Source: Tritrichomonas musculus (lineage: Eukaryota > Parabasalia > Tritrichomonadida > Tritrichomonadidae). Taken from it: 64,000 nt of DNA. Positions 30,126 through 39,767 of this stretch are shown piece after piece. The notes beneath the pieces were generated by a model. That model saw only the letters and a program-made list of their open reading frames with translations. It was not told the origin of the DNA and searched no databases. The stretch spans positions 992,001 through 1,056,000 of the forward strand of contig JAPFFF010000005.1 of the NCBI GenBank assembly GCA_039105265.1. Reading direction: 5' to 3'. Within the stretch, counting starts at the first letter, position 1, and every line of letters starts with the position of its first letter. The translations under genes were made by a program, and so were the position numbers.

Positions 30126-32087
30126 AAGTCGGTCAAAAAAATAGTAAATTTCCCAAAAAATAGTAAACAAAAGACGTTTATTTTTAAAAATTTTTATTTT
30201 ATTTTTAATATTTTGACTTTATTAATAAAGATACAATTAAAATACCAAGTAATTATATATAACTATCTTTGTAAGATATCAAATATATTTAGATAATCTG
30301 AAATTTCGTTGTTGTTTGGTAAATATGAGAATTAGATATAATTTTAAAAATGCTTTAAAATTCGCTTCTGAATCTTTAAATGAGTTTTTTTTGACTTGTA
30401 TTCTTATTTTATTTAAAAAAACTGTCAGAAAAATAAGTACAAATGTTTCAAATTGGTTTCAAAAAAAGAAAAATAATATGTATCGAATTTAATTTTTCAA
30501 CAATTAAAAAAAGATTAATTTTTATTTATATATGTTTATTGCTTATTCATCGCCATCTTGAGACAGTTTCTTTCCACAAAAAGGGCACAATCCTTCGTTT
30601 ACGCGGTTTATTTGTTCTTCATTCATTAAGCCCCAGTCAGCTTTATCATTCTTTTTCCCGCGTTCTTTTTCATTCACTTTGTTGGATAATGCATTTAAAA
30701 CTGATTCATTCTTCAAAACTGCATTTTCAACTAGCTCAACGTGGTGAACATCGCCATTTTCAATAATTGGCATGATGCCAACTTTGGCCCAGCTTCGCAG
30801 AATTAGCTGATGATTTTGAGATCTTTCTATTACAGTAAATATTCTTTGCAATCTTTGTGATATTTTTGAAACATCAGGCCAATCAGATATTGAAGCATAA
30901 TCATTCTTCATTGATCTAAAAATTCCCTGGTCCAATGTTTGGACAATATGAGAAGAATGAGGAGGAATAATTACCACATGTATATTTTTTTCTGCACAGC
31001 TTGCAAATAAAACCTGTGAAAGATGTGCTTTATGGCCGTCATAAATAATTAATGCTGGTGCACTTGAATTTCCAATTTCTGTGCGAACTTTTTCAATATG
31101 CTTGAGCACATATTCATTCAAATAATTTTCGAAAACTGATCTCGTAATAAAAGCGTTTGGTGTAGTAAACACTTTCATTTTGTTATAAAATGGACATTTT
31201 GCTTCATCTGGATGTTCTGTTCCCCGCTGGACGATACAACAAGGTGTAATCATTTCACCAGAGGCCGTTACAGCAATTAATGCTGAAATTAAATTAACTT
31301 GTTTTTCAGCTTGATAAAAACATTTTCCAGTATAACTTTTTTTTACAAGAACTTTCTTTCCTCTTTTTTTAACAGCTTTAGAACCACCAAAACCAGTTTC
31401 GTCCAGGTTAATTATTAGTTTTGGATTAATTTGATCAATTAATAAATTTTTCAAAATTTGAAAATAATTCTTCAAATCTTCTTCCTTTAGATCTCCTCTT
31501 TCGTTATCAAGGGCTTGAGCAACACGCGTTTCGAAATCTGGGGCAATTCTATTAATTAAAACATTAAAATAATTTTTAGACCAACTTCCGTCATATTTTT
31601 GTTCTTCCAAAAAAGACACACAAATTTCTTTAAAATCTTTCTTTGTTGGAAAAATATTATTTTTACTTTGCTCCTCTAGCCATTTTCTAACTTTTTGCTC
31701 ACCTTCTGAAAGGAGCTTCGTCGGTCTGCCTTGCTTTAAATTTGGTTCAATTAAGCCATTTTTTATTAGAGAAAAGTAAGCTTTCGAGCATTTTAAAAAA
31801 GAACTTTGCTTTTGATCGGATAAACTTTTAAATAATCCTACTAAATCAGAATTTAAGACTTTTCGAATCCTATCTGATTTATTTTTAATATCATCAATTT
31901 GCCACAATTGTACTAATCTTTTTGCTTCATCTCGTAAATCTTCTGGTAAAACATCGAAATCAAAAAAATCTGCATATTTTTTTGCAATTGTAGAACGAGA
32001 AAACATATATTTTTTAAAAAAATAAACGGTTTTAAACGTCTTTTGTTTACTATTTTTTGGGAAATTTACTATTTTTTTGACCGACTT
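30126..32087 (-). mobile_element. Intact-looking pogo-like DNA transposon with identical 55-bp TIRs
   Basis: The element is 1962 bp, flanked by TA on each side (30124-30125 and 32088-32089), the Tc1/mariner/pogo target. The terminal repeats, 30126-30180 and 32033-32087, start AAGTCGGTC and are identical over 55 bp when compared base by base. Each contains two TAGTAAA sub-repeats. The single transposase frame between them is uninterrupted. Identical ends plus an open frame indicate recent insertion. Confidence 0.92.
30543..32006 (-). CDS. pogo/Tigger-like DDE transposase
   Basis: 487 residues from the ATG at 32006 (MFSRSTIAKKYADF). The open frame continues upstream but only through the terminal repeat, so I reject the longer form. 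N-terminal helix-turn-helix regions cover about residues 1-165 (GRPTKLLSEGEQKVRKWLEEQ marks the second). The catalytic core has INLDETGFG, LIIYDGHKAHLS and VQTLDQGIF; the last two D residues are 35 residues apart, fitting the pogo/jerky branch of the DDE superfamily. The C-terminus holds a CPFCGKK zinc-knuckle half-site. All catalytic residues are present and the frame is unbroken, so the protein may be active. Confidence 0.9.
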   Translation of the reverse strand: MFSRSTIAKKYADFFDFDVLPEDLRDEAKRLVQLWQIDDIKNKSDRIRKVLNSDLVGLFKSLSDQKQSSFLKCSKAYFSLIKNGLIEPNLKQGRPTKLLSEGEQKVRKWLEEQSKNNIFPTKKDFKEICVSFLEEQKYDGSWSKNYFNVLINRIAPDFETRVAQALDNERGDLKEEDLKNYFQILKNLLIDQINPKLIINLDETGFGGSKAVKKRGKKVLVKKSYTGKCFYQAEKQVNLISALIAVTASGEMITPCCIVQRGTEHPDEAKCPFYNKMKVFTTPNAFITRSVFENYLNEYVLKHIEKVRTEIGNSSAPALIIYDGHKAHLSQVLFASCAEKNIHVVIIPPHSSHIVQTLDQGIFRSMKNDYASISDWPDVSKISQRLQRIFTVIERSQNHQLILRSWAKVGIMPIIENGDVHHVELVENAVLKNESVLNALSNKVNEKERGKKNDKADWGLMNEEQINRVNEGLCPFCGKKLSQDGDE

Positions 32088-32237
32088 TAGTTGTGTAGAA
32101 AAAAAAAATTGTCCGATAAAAATTGTTATTTTTATCTGATTCAACTCAAATAAAAAAAGCAGCGTTAAAAGCAAGTATATCAACAAATGATTAATTTTAA
32201 CAAACAAAATAATATTATTAATGAATTACAAACATTT

Positions 32238-35200
32238 TTATGAAATATTAAAATTAATATTTTGGCAATAATTCAATTCGCCCTCCTTTCCTCCAAGGAA
32301 AGAAGAAGCAATATAAGATAACAAAGTTGATGATAAAGTGATGAACTTTTTCATAACATTATTTACTTTTTTATCATATATTACGTTTTTACCTTTTCCG
32401 AGAATCAGGTGCATTTGGAATATCTTCTCTCTCAAGAACTTGAACTGTTCGTTATCCAAGTTAAACGATGCGAATTGAAAATCGAAATTCTTGAAGATAT
32501 CTTCGAGAGGATCGTCGAAGAGCTTCACCACGCGAATGGTCTCGTCGTCCATTGTATATTTATCGAAGATGTCGGGGAGATAAATTTTCGGATCATTAGA
32601 ATTTGGAAATTTAGAATTTTTACGCGCAAATTTTGACATTTCATTCAAATCGGAAACTGCCACAAAAAGTTGTCTAGTGCCGCCAGAAATTAGTTCCTCC
32701 ACGTAATTCGTGACTTCCCTCAATAAACCATTCAAATCCATATCATTGAATGAAATTTGATCGTCCAATTGAAGTAGATGCCTGAGCCTTTCAGCGAGCG
32801 TCTGCATTGAGTCCCTTGTCGACTCCACCTCGTAGTTATGCGAGTCGACCTTCACCTCGACGCTCTCCAGCTTCTTGTTGATCTTTATCGACTCCCGCTC
32901 GGCGACCGTTATGAGTTGTAAAGCATTCAATTTGGACGTATCGACTGGTTCAACGTACTTCATTTTGTTCAGCTTTTCGACGTACTTGCGGCATTGGTTT
33001 GTCACTTTTTTGAGGTCTTTCTCAAGACGATCAACTTTTGACTGCAACGGGTTCCCTTGAGAGTCAATTGCCGCCATCAGTGTCGATATCGACTCAGCGA
33101 AATCCATCTCGTCAACGTTGATTCCTTCAACGTGTGACTTCATCCAATTTTTCACTTTTTCCATGAGTTCGTTATCTTTATCTATCGTCGTTTGCATCGT
33201 CTCAATCTTGGAGGCAGCCTTCTTCACTTTCTTCATGACAATATTTTTGAATTCATCTTCATCGTCCTCTGAATTGAATTCATTTTCATCGTTTCCTGAT
33301 TTGTGCCGATTTTTCGAGGTTGGTGAATTGAATTCATTTTCATCGTTCTCTGAATTGTATAATTTGCCACTTATATTAAACAACGATTTGTTCTTTTCTT
33401 GGCGAGCTTTTTCAATGGAATTTGATCGTTGACTTTTTCTGTTGTAGTTGCGTTCGTCATCGTCATCTGATATTACGTTGTCTATCATTCCGACGATCTT
33501 GCTAAGCTGCCGTGCGTGTGAGTCGTTCATCTCGGTCTTCACGCTGTCAATGTCGCTCTTGTACTGGTCCTCGATATTGCGAAATGACTCAAGTAAAGTA
33601 TTTGAATTGCTATTTGGCCCTTGGCCTTTTGTCATTAATTGGTGTGACTGTTCAATGCCACTTTTTTCGAGAAGTAATTTGGTCGCTTCTTCAACTTTGT
33701 CAAGCTCTGCTTTCTTCTCTTCGAAGGCTGTCTTTACCTGGGAATTCTCCATCTCGAGCTTCTCTTGGCGCTTGATGAGAGACTGAATGGCTGACACTAA
33801 TGATTCACCTTGGCCGACGGTTATTAAAGGTGAAAGTAGTTTTATGATTTCTTTCCTCTGTTGTTCGTAGTTGTGACATTTGTTGCACTTTTTCTCAAGG
33901 ACAAAAATATTCATCTTCTCAAGGGACGTTAAATTGTTTTCGTCTTCATCGTCATCGCTATCGTTCTCCTTGTCTTTGTTGATAATATCATATTCTAGCT
34001 TTTGAACACTTGGATCAATGTTTTGCATCATCTCATTCAATCTGGTGGAAACTTTTTCAATAGTCCGCCTCTCTTTGAGATTTTCCGTTTTATTTTGTAG
34101 AGATTCAATCTTTAATCTCCTTTTTTCTGAAATCTTGGTAACTTCTTCAAGCTTGGTTTGGAGTTCTCGATTGGAGTGAAATAATTGATCGTTATGGGCT
34201 CTAAATCTTTCCAGTTCTTTTTTTCGAGAATCTGCTTCGACAAGTAAGGTTTGAATGTTGTGAGTTTGCCCTCGGATTTTGCCAAGGGTATCGTTTAGAT
34301 CTTGTATTGTATCGATGATTATATTTTCAGTCGTTTTTAATCTTTTCCATAAATCTAATTTGTGATCAAGTGGGGGCTTATCAATCGCTTTGAGTATGTT
34401 TGATATGAATAATTCGACTTTGGTAAATTCGGGTTTCAGTTTTTTCTCCATTTCTTTTTCTTGGGTTGGCTTCTTTTTGGGGGTTGGTGCAATTATTCGA
34501 GATAATGATGGCGGTAGCTTCATTTGGCAAATAGCTGAATTGAGTAACTTCTGTATCTCTTCTTCGTATCGTATCATGTCTTTAAGATCTGGCCAAAAAG
34601 AAAAAAGAGCACGTAATGAGCTCATGATATCATTTGATGCTGATAGGGTTTCCGATTTTAAACTTGCTAATTCTTGAGGTAATAATCCTGCTTTAGGGAA
34701 AACATTATAAAACGACTCATTGTATAATGATAAAAATTGTTTTACTTCTGTAAAATAGTAAGAAACACTTTCTGAAGTTGGATCTGTAAAGTTTTCAAAA
34801 AGTTCTTTGATTAGATTTTGAAGATTTGATAAAGAAGTATTTAATATTGAGCAGCCTTTGTTGATGATTTCTGAGAGTATTGTGTGTTTTTCTGGTTTTG
34901 ATGCGACGGTTTCTATCCCTCTGAAAATAATATTGAATTGTTCATTAACGTAATCAAATAATGAAGAAATTCCGCTTTCATTCAATGAATCTATTATTGA
35001 AATGACTGCCTTCCATTGCTGTAGAAAAGAAAATGAAGATGACCTAACAGAAGCAGATGTTATGAACGTTTTATCTTCTTCATTTAACGAATTTGGAGAA
35101 GTGAAAAAAGCTATAGCGTCTCTCAAGAAAGGTAAAAAAAGTTCTTGAAGTTTGCTTAAATTTTCTTGAAGATGAGCTTGGTTAGCTAATTGTGAATGAT

Positions 35201-35480
35201 TGTATCGTAATAATGACTGGCTTAATTCTATCATCTTTTCTATATCAACTCGAATTGTTGACATCATCTGTTGATCAATTGGATATTGTCGATTGATTTG
35301 GCTTGTTGGCCTTTTCTGAGTTAATAATCCTTTATTATTATCGTTAATTGGATTCGAAAGTGAATATGAACGAGCTGCTATTTTCCCACAAAGTGGAGTA
35401 GGATGATTAGCAGATTCTATTGAAGGAAGACGGACAATGCCAGGCTTTCCTGAATAAGAAGCTAAAACTTGTTTTTTCAT
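32238..35480 (-). CDS. Long coiled-coil protein, unknown role
   Basis: 1080 residues. The first 65 are basic and S/P-rich. Residues about 70-330 are helical and globular. Residues about 335-950 are heptad-rich coiled coil with acidic interruptions (NDSDDDEDENN, DENEFNSEDDEDEF). The DENEFNS motif occurs three times near residues 715-745, encoded by a short tandem repeat at about 33255-33345. A C-x2-C-x-x-Y pattern (KKCNKCHNYEQQ) lies near 525. The C-terminal 100 residues are again globular. Overall design resembles the partial protein at 62172 (basic head, helical domain, coiled coil), although no sequence identity is evident. A cytoskeletal or flagellar scaffold is a guess. G+C is raised between about 32400 and 33900. 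Confidence 0.75.
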   Translation of the reverse strand: MKKQVLASYSGKPGIVRLPSIESANHPTPLCGKIAARSYSLSNPINDNNKGLLTQKRPTSQINRQYPIDQQMMSTIRVDIEKMIELSQSLLRYNHSQLANQAHLQENLSKLQELFLPFLRDAIAFFTSPNSLNEEDKTFITSASVRSSSFSFLQQWKAVISIIDSLNESGISSLFDYVNEQFNIIFRGIETVASKPEKHTILSEIINKGCSILNTSLSNLQNLIKELFENFTDPTSESVSYYFTEVKQFLSLYNESFYNVFPKAGLLPQELASLKSETLSASNDIMSSLRALFSFWPDLKDMIRYEEEIQKLLNSAICQMKLPPSLSRIIAPTPKKKPTQEKEMEKKLKPEFTKVELFISNILKAIDKPPLDHKLDLWKRLKTTENIIIDTIQDLNDTLGKIRGQTHNIQTLLVEADSRKKELERFRAHNDQLFHSNRELQTKLEEVTKISEKRRLKIESLQNKTENLKERRTIEKVSTRLNEMMQNIDPSVQKLEYDIINKDKENDSDDDEDENNLTSLEKMNIFVLEKKCNKCHNYEQQRKEIIKLLSPLITVGQGESLVSAIQSLIKRQEKLEMENSQVKTAFEEKKAELDKVEEATKLLLEKSGIEQSHQLMTKGQGPNSNSNTLLESFRNIEDQYKSDIDSVKTEMNDSHARQLSKIVGMIDNVISDDDDERNYNRKSQRSNSIEKARQEKNKSLFNISGKLYNSENDENEFNSPTSKNRHKSGNDENEFNSEDDEDEFKNIVMKKVKKAASKIETMQTTIDKDNELMEKVKNWMKSHVEGINVDEMDFAESISTLMAAIDSQGNPLQSKVDRLEKDLKKVTNQCRKYVEKLNKMKYVEPVDTSKLNALQLITVAERESIKINKKLESVEVKVDSHNYEVESTRDSMQTLAERLRHLLQLDDQISFNDMDLNGLLREVTNYVEELISGGTRQLFVAVSDLNEMSKFARKNSKFPNSNDPKIYLPDIFDKYTMDDETIRVVKLFDDPLEDIFKNFDFQFASFNLDNEQFKFLREKIFQMHLILGKGKNVIYDKKVNNVMKKFITLSSTLLSYIASSFLGGKEGELNYCQNINFNIS

Positions 35481-35674
35481 TCCATAAAAATTTTATATTT
35501 TAATACGTTATTTGGTCATAACAATTTTCATTTGTATGAAAATTTCAAACTTTTTGAAAAAAAAAAAAAAATAAAAAAATATGAAAAAAATGATTTTTAT
35601 ACATTTTCTAAAACATATGATACAATATATCATGTTTGAAACAGTAAAAAGGATATAGAAATATATTAAACTCA

Positions 35675-36865
35675 TTACTCTTGGTTAATAAGAGAACTTA
35701 TTGATTCAGATATAGATTGGAATTCTTTAAATCCAGATTTGACGATTTGAGAAAGATTATTCCTTTCTTTTTCAAGAAGTCTAATTGATAAACGGAAAGA
35801 ATTCATCATTGATTCAAAATCATCTTCGGCGATTTTACCAGCTTCTTCGCCTGTGCTTTTAAGAAGATTTTTCATGATTTCGGAAACGCTATTAAAAACC
35901 ATTACACCACTTTTTGATGATAATATTTGTTCAATCTGTCGCTGTGATAATTCTGCTATTTTATTTCCTAATCTTTTGTTGAGTATATGAAGAAATTCAA
36001 CATAAGCTGCAATAGGATCTGGTGCTATCATGAAAGGTAAAATATTTGGATCTGATGGAATATTATTATTTGATTCTTTGTCGTCTGAAAAATTGGCCTC
36101 TGGAACTAGAAGTGGATCAGCGATATAATATTGATCATACATTGGAAGACGCATGAAATGAATAAGGCATTCTGCTGGTGAATGAGTTTTTAATCTTTGA
36201 GATATTTTTTGCCAATCATCACCTTCTTCTTCGATAATTGAAAGAAGTGCATTTGTTTCTTCTAAAGTCCATGTGCCTGTGCTAGTCCTAGGATCCTCAA
36301 CCGGCATAAATTCTATTGATGTGGTATTTAGAGGAATGTGCCCTGTAGAAAGGCATTTTGGACATAAATTGAAGTTTAATGAAGCAAAAAATGGGTATTG
36401 TAATTGACATTTGCACATATCGCAGCATGGAAGAGTTTTATCGAGAGTTGGATTTAATGCAGCAGCATAATATAGTTTGGGCTCTATATGCATCTGGCTC
36501 GAAGGAAGATCTAACATCCAGTAAGGTTTCCTTTTTGATTCATCTTTTACAGTAATAAAAGGAGCAACTTTTCCTATTGGATCAGGTAAATTGAAAGGAA
36601 TAAAATCTCGATTAAAATTATCTGAATATATTTCTTCGTCGTTATTTGGTGAAACAGTTTGTCCTTCTGCAATTTTCTCTTTAATAGCAAAACCGTTAAC
36701 ATTTTCGGCATATGATTTACGATCTTCAAAAATAACTTGAGGGGATGGAATTCTGGTATTTGTTTGTTGAAAATTTGAGTTATTATTGCAGTTTAATATA
36801 TGAAGTGGCCTTCGAGAAAGTGCAAACGGATCAAGTTGTTGGTCAGCTTTTGTTACAGTATACAT
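35675..36865 (-). CDS. SWI3/SMARCC-like SANT protein (chromatin remodelling)
   Basis: 396 residues. Two C-x2-C pairs near residues 147-170 (CDMCKCQ...LCPKCLSTG) resemble the ZZ-like knuckle that precedes the SANT domain in SWI3 proteins. The SANT domain follows at about 198-245 (WTLEETNALLSIIEEEGDDWQKISQRLKTHSPAECLIHFMRLPM), with the typical three aromatic anchors and 'H(F)(M/L)RLP' ending. Next come PDPIAAYVEFLHILNKRLGNKIAEL, aligned with the NPV-A-x-x-F-L segment of SWI3, and a C-terminal coiled coil. The SWIRM domain expected before the zinc knuckle is not recognisable, so this is a short form. The start is 105 bp from the divergent Sm-fold gene. Confidence 0.75.
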   Translation of the reverse strand: MYTVTKADQQLDPFALSRRPLHILNCNNNSNFQQTNTRIPSPQVIFEDRKSYAENVNGFAIKEKIAEGQTVSPNNDEEIYSDNFNRDFIPFNLPDPIGKVAPFITVKDESKRKPYWMLDLPSSQMHIEPKLYYAAALNPTLDKTLPCCDMCKCQLQYPFFASLNFNLCPKCLSTGHIPLNTTSIEFMPVEDPRTSTGTWTLEETNALLSIIEEEGDDWQKISQRLKTHSPAECLIHFMRLPMYDQYYIADPLLVPEANFSDDKESNNNIPSDPNILPFMIAPDPIAAYVEFLHILNKRLGNKIAELSQRQIEQILSSKSGVMVFNSVSEIMKNLLKSTGEEAGKIAEDDFESMMNSFRLSIRLLEKERNNLSQIVKSGFKEFQSISESISSLINQE

Positions 36866-36970
36866 TAATTAACGATTATAATTTATTCAATTATATTTGA
36901 ATAAAATTGTATTAAATGGTCAATTTTTATATTCTATGAGTTCTCAGAACCCTTCCTCTTAAATTAATAA

Positions 36971-37300
36971 ATGAGTGAAGAAACTACAGAAACCCAATCA
37001 TATGAATATGATCAAACTATTTTGCACCAACCAAAAGATCCTCAAGGCTCAGTTCTCGAAGTTTCAAAACTTGTTCAAGAAAAAGTCAGTTTAAAACTTG
37101 AATTAAAAGATAACAGAACAGTCATTGGCACCTTTGCTGCATTTGACAAATTAGGAAATTTTGTACTTTCAACAGCTACAGAATTGTTCAGAGACGAAAA
37201 AAGAGAAGTAAATATGATAATTATTCCTTTAGATTATGTAACTAAAGTATATTCAAAACCAGCTGAACCACAGAAAGAAGAAAACGAATCATCGAAATAA
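36971..37300 (+). CDS. Sm/LSm-fold protein, possibly NatC auxiliary subunit (NAA38-like)
   Basis: 109 residues. The Sm fold covers residues about 30-97. Motif 1 is VSLKLELKDNRTVIGTFAAFDKLGNFVLSTATE, with the hydrophobic and D/N-x-N-x-V-L positions in place. Motif 2 is MIIIPLDYVTKVYS instead of the canonical I-R-G-x-x-I, where the RG pair is lost. Loss of RG and an extended loop (LFRDEKREVN) fit NAA38/LSMD1, the Sm-like partner of N-terminal acetyltransferase C, better than LSm1-8. An atypical LSm cannot be excluded. It shares a short divergent promoter with the SWI3-like gene. Confidence 0.7.
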   Translation: MSEETTETQSYEYDQTILHQPKDPQGSVLEVSKLVQEKVSLKLELKDNRTVIGTFAAFDKLGNFVLSTATELFRDEKREVNMIIIPLDYVTKVYSKPAEPQKEENESSK

Positions 37301-37527
37301 TATATATAGTTTTGATTTTTTATAAAGATTTGCTAGATGAAATAATTGCCCAAAGCGCAATCATGCTTTGAAATGTTTTTTTAACTTTTTCTAAACTACA
37401 AATACAAAAAGTTTATATTTCATATCAAAAAAATTGATTTATTGTTTTGAATATTTTGCATGAGTTTATTCAATATTTTGTATATAAATATAAAAATGCG
37501 AATTTATTTAAAAAACATTCAACATAA

Positions 37528-38121
37528 TTAAAAAGGTGAGCTGGCAGCTTCAATAAAAGAATCTATTTTGGTATTATTTACAAAAACGCCAGAATTCTCT
37601 ATATCTTCTTTTTGAGCTAATAAGCAATCAGCTATTGTTGGGAAGGCATCTAATAATGCTTCTGCTTCTCTTTTTGATGGACCAAGCGCTTGAAGAGATT
37701 CAATTGCCATATCTAAGTTGGACTCATTCATTGCTTTCAAGTGGTCTATTGAATTTTCTTGCGAGTTGTATAATGATAAAATCCATCGGCCTGCTTCTTC
37801 GTAATCAAAAGCAAGAACAATATTAATATTATTGTGATTACAAAAAATTGTTAATTTTTGAATTACAAGATCTGCTTTTTCACTGTTAACAAGAAATAAA
37901 AGAATTCTGACTGGATAAAATCCTTTTAATTGTTTAATTCTTTCTCCCAAATACTCTGGATGTTGACGATGATATGTGAGTGCTAAAAATAATACAGCAG
38001 CTTTTTCTCCAATAGAGTAATCTGCTATTGCATCATCTTTCCATTCCATTTTAACACCATTAAGTACTTTTAATAGTTGATTTCCTTTTTGCCGATTTGA
38101 AATAGTTAAAGGGAGCTTCAT
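37528..38121 (-). CDS. ERCC1: ERCC1/Rad10 nucleotide-excision-repair nuclease subunit
   Basis: 197 residues. ERCC1 pairs with XPF to cut DNA 5' of lesions, and also acts in crosslink repair and recombination. The start (ISNRQKGNQLLKVLNGVKMEWKDDAIADYSIGEKAAVLFLALTYHRQHPEYLGERIKQL) follows the human central domain (RQRGNPVLKFVRNVPWEF...[25 protein letters not shown]). Residues about 75-120 contain the strand VRILLFLVN and LAFDYEEAGRWI, matching human LAWSPEEAGRYL. The last 60 residues (ALGPSKREAEALLDAFPTIADCL...SPF) are the tandem helix-hairpin-helix that binds XPF. ERCC1 proteins lack the nuclease triad, as here. The N-terminal disordered tail of animal ERCC1 is missing. Confidence 0.93.
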   Translation of the reverse strand: MKLPLTISNRQKGNQLLKVLNGVKMEWKDDAIADYSIGEKAAVLFLALTYHRQHPEYLGERIKQLKGFYPVRILLFLVNSEKADLVIQKLTIFCNHNNINIVLAFDYEEAGRWILSLYNSQENSIDHLKAMNESNLDMAIESLQALGPSKREAEALLDAFPTIADCLLAQKEDIENSGVFVNNTKIDSFIEAASSPF

Positions 38122-38321
38122 TTTAAAAAATTTTATATCGTCATGGCTAATATTTTACCTAATTCAAATTTTCAAAAAAAAAATCCTATTATCTTAATGT
38201 TTATTGAATTAAATGATGAAATACAAAACATTTAATATTTTGATTGATATATATAAATAAATAAATTACTTATTTTATGGAATTTTAATACAGTAAAAAG
38301 ATTTATTTATAAAAAAAAATT

Positions 38322-38326
38322 CATTT
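38322..38326 (+). promoter_or_regulatory. Initiator element (Inr) of the gene at 38349
   Basis: TCATT with the A at 38324, 25 nt upstream of the ATG. Confidence 0.45.
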
Positions 38327-38348
38327 AAAAAGTTTAGCCAATTAAAAC

Positions 38349-39767
38349 ATGAGTTTTGAATGGAAAGAAAGCATCTTTCCAACTAAATCAGATAAGACTT
38401 CTATGTTTGAAGAAGAAGAAAACCAAAATTCTACTCAAAATATTGAAGAAAAAAAGAAATTTGATTGTATTTCTTTTCTTCAAAATGAATGCATACCATT
38501 AATTAAGCAAAATCAGATCCACAAAATTTTTGAAATAGAAAATATAATAAAGCAATATGATACATCCGAATTAATTTGTGTTTTAAATTCACAATTGACC
38601 AAATTTGTTTTTGATGAGATATCAAATATTAATAGCGATCGATCGAAAGAATTTATCAATTCATGCTTAAACATATGCATTTGGATAACATCGATACGAG
38701 ATAGCAAATACGATTTCATTATAAAACGATATCAAGAACTTATAACGCCAAATTTCATCCAATCAATCAAAAAAATTTTAATTTCAAAAGAAAATTTAAT
38801 TCAATCGCTTTTGATCGTTTCAAATACGTTCTATCAGAACAAAGAAATTTATGATGAATACAACTCTGATGATTTAAATATCATAAAAATTTTAACCACT
38901 TTTTCAAACATCGAAGACGAAAGAATAAAATCGGTTTGTTCGTTAATTTTGAAACGAATTTTGAGATGCAATTTTGAAAGCAATCAATTTTTATTACCAC
39001 TTTTTGATGACTTAATTAGCACATCAAAAAAATTTTTTATGTCAAATTCCATTTTTTCCCACATCAAAACCTTTCAAATGTTATCAAAACTCATTCGTCA
39101 TTATTCGAGTGATCTCAAACTTCAAATCAATTCAAATTTCAATCAATTCATAATTGATACTATCGTTCACTTCACTTCATCAGATAACATCATTATTTTT
39201 GGGAATGTTTTGCATTTGATTCTGTCAATCATAGAAGTCAATCAAAAAGGAAACATGGATTACATCACTTCACTTTTCACATCATTTCAAAATTCACTCT
39301 GGCAAGTCATAAAAATCGGTTTGAGCTCAACCGCCACTTTTATTCAATCAGCATCATCTGAAATTTTTTCTTTTTTCATCACTTATCCTTCTCCCTTGAC
39401 TCTCCAGATGCTGGCCAACTCGGACTTGATTCCTTTCAGCTTCAATTTGGTCGGAAATTCGTCATTTGAAGGAAAAGAAATCATGCGAAAAGCGGTTTTT
39501 TATCTGTTTTTGAGAAATGATGTCAACTTTGTCACATTGCTTGAAAACGGTGGAATGCAGTTCCTGTGCGATAATTTGCAATCTTGGCCGTCTGAAATTA
39601 TTCCAATATATAACTGCCTGCTGTGCCGTTACCCTCAAATTGTGAGAGAAATGTTGGGCCAAATTATCGACGACTTGGATGAAATTATTTTCAGCAATAA
39701 CGAAATAAACGAAGATTTGCAGATTTCTGCACAAGCATTAAAAGAAGATATTTTGAGAGAAGAATGA
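38349..39767 (+). CDS. Helical-repeat (armadillo-like) protein, unknown role
   Basis: 472 residues. After a 40-residue charged head the protein is all-helical, with hydrophobic helices spaced as in ARM/HEAT folds. The last third is most repeat-like (LTLQMLANSDLIPFSFNLVG, EIMRKAVFYLFLRN, FVTLLENGGMQFLCDNL, EIIPIYNCLLC). The style is common among trichomonad proteins of unknown role. No catalytic motif, signal peptide or membrane segment. Base composition becomes less A+T-rich after about 39240. Confidence 0.7.
   Translation: MSFEWKESIFPTKSDKTSMFEEEENQNSTQNIEEKKKFDCISFLQNECIPLIKQNQIHKIFEIENIIKQYDTSELICVLNSQLTKFVFDEISNINSDRSKEFINSCLNICIWITSIRDSKYDFIIKRYQELITPNFIQSIKKILISKENLIQSLLIVSNTFYQNKEIYDEYNSDDLNIIKILTTFSNIEDERIKSVCSLILKRILRCNFESNQFLLPLFDDLISTSKKFFMSNSIFSHIKTFQMLSKLIRHYSSDLKLQINSNFNQFIIDTIVHFTSSDNIIIFGNVLHLILSIIEVNQKGNMDYITSLFTSFQNSLWQVIKIGLSSTATFIQSASSEIFSFFITYPSPLTLQMLANSDLIPFSFNLVGNSSFEGKEIMRKAVFYLFLRNDVNFVTLLENGGMQFLCDNLQSWPSEIIPIYNCLLCRYPQIVREMLGQIIDDLDEIIFSNNEINEDLQISAQALKEDILREE

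Noticed and set aside
32007-32207. N-terminal extension of the pogo-like transposase to an upstream ATG at 32207
   Set aside because: It reads through the terminal inverted repeat and flanking DNA into hydrophobic filler. The ATG at 32006 starts a normal transposase N-terminus inside the element.
33118-33786. Rightward frames antisense to the coiled-coil gene
   Set aside because: Ser/Phe-rich antisense shadows of acidic codons, without independent support.
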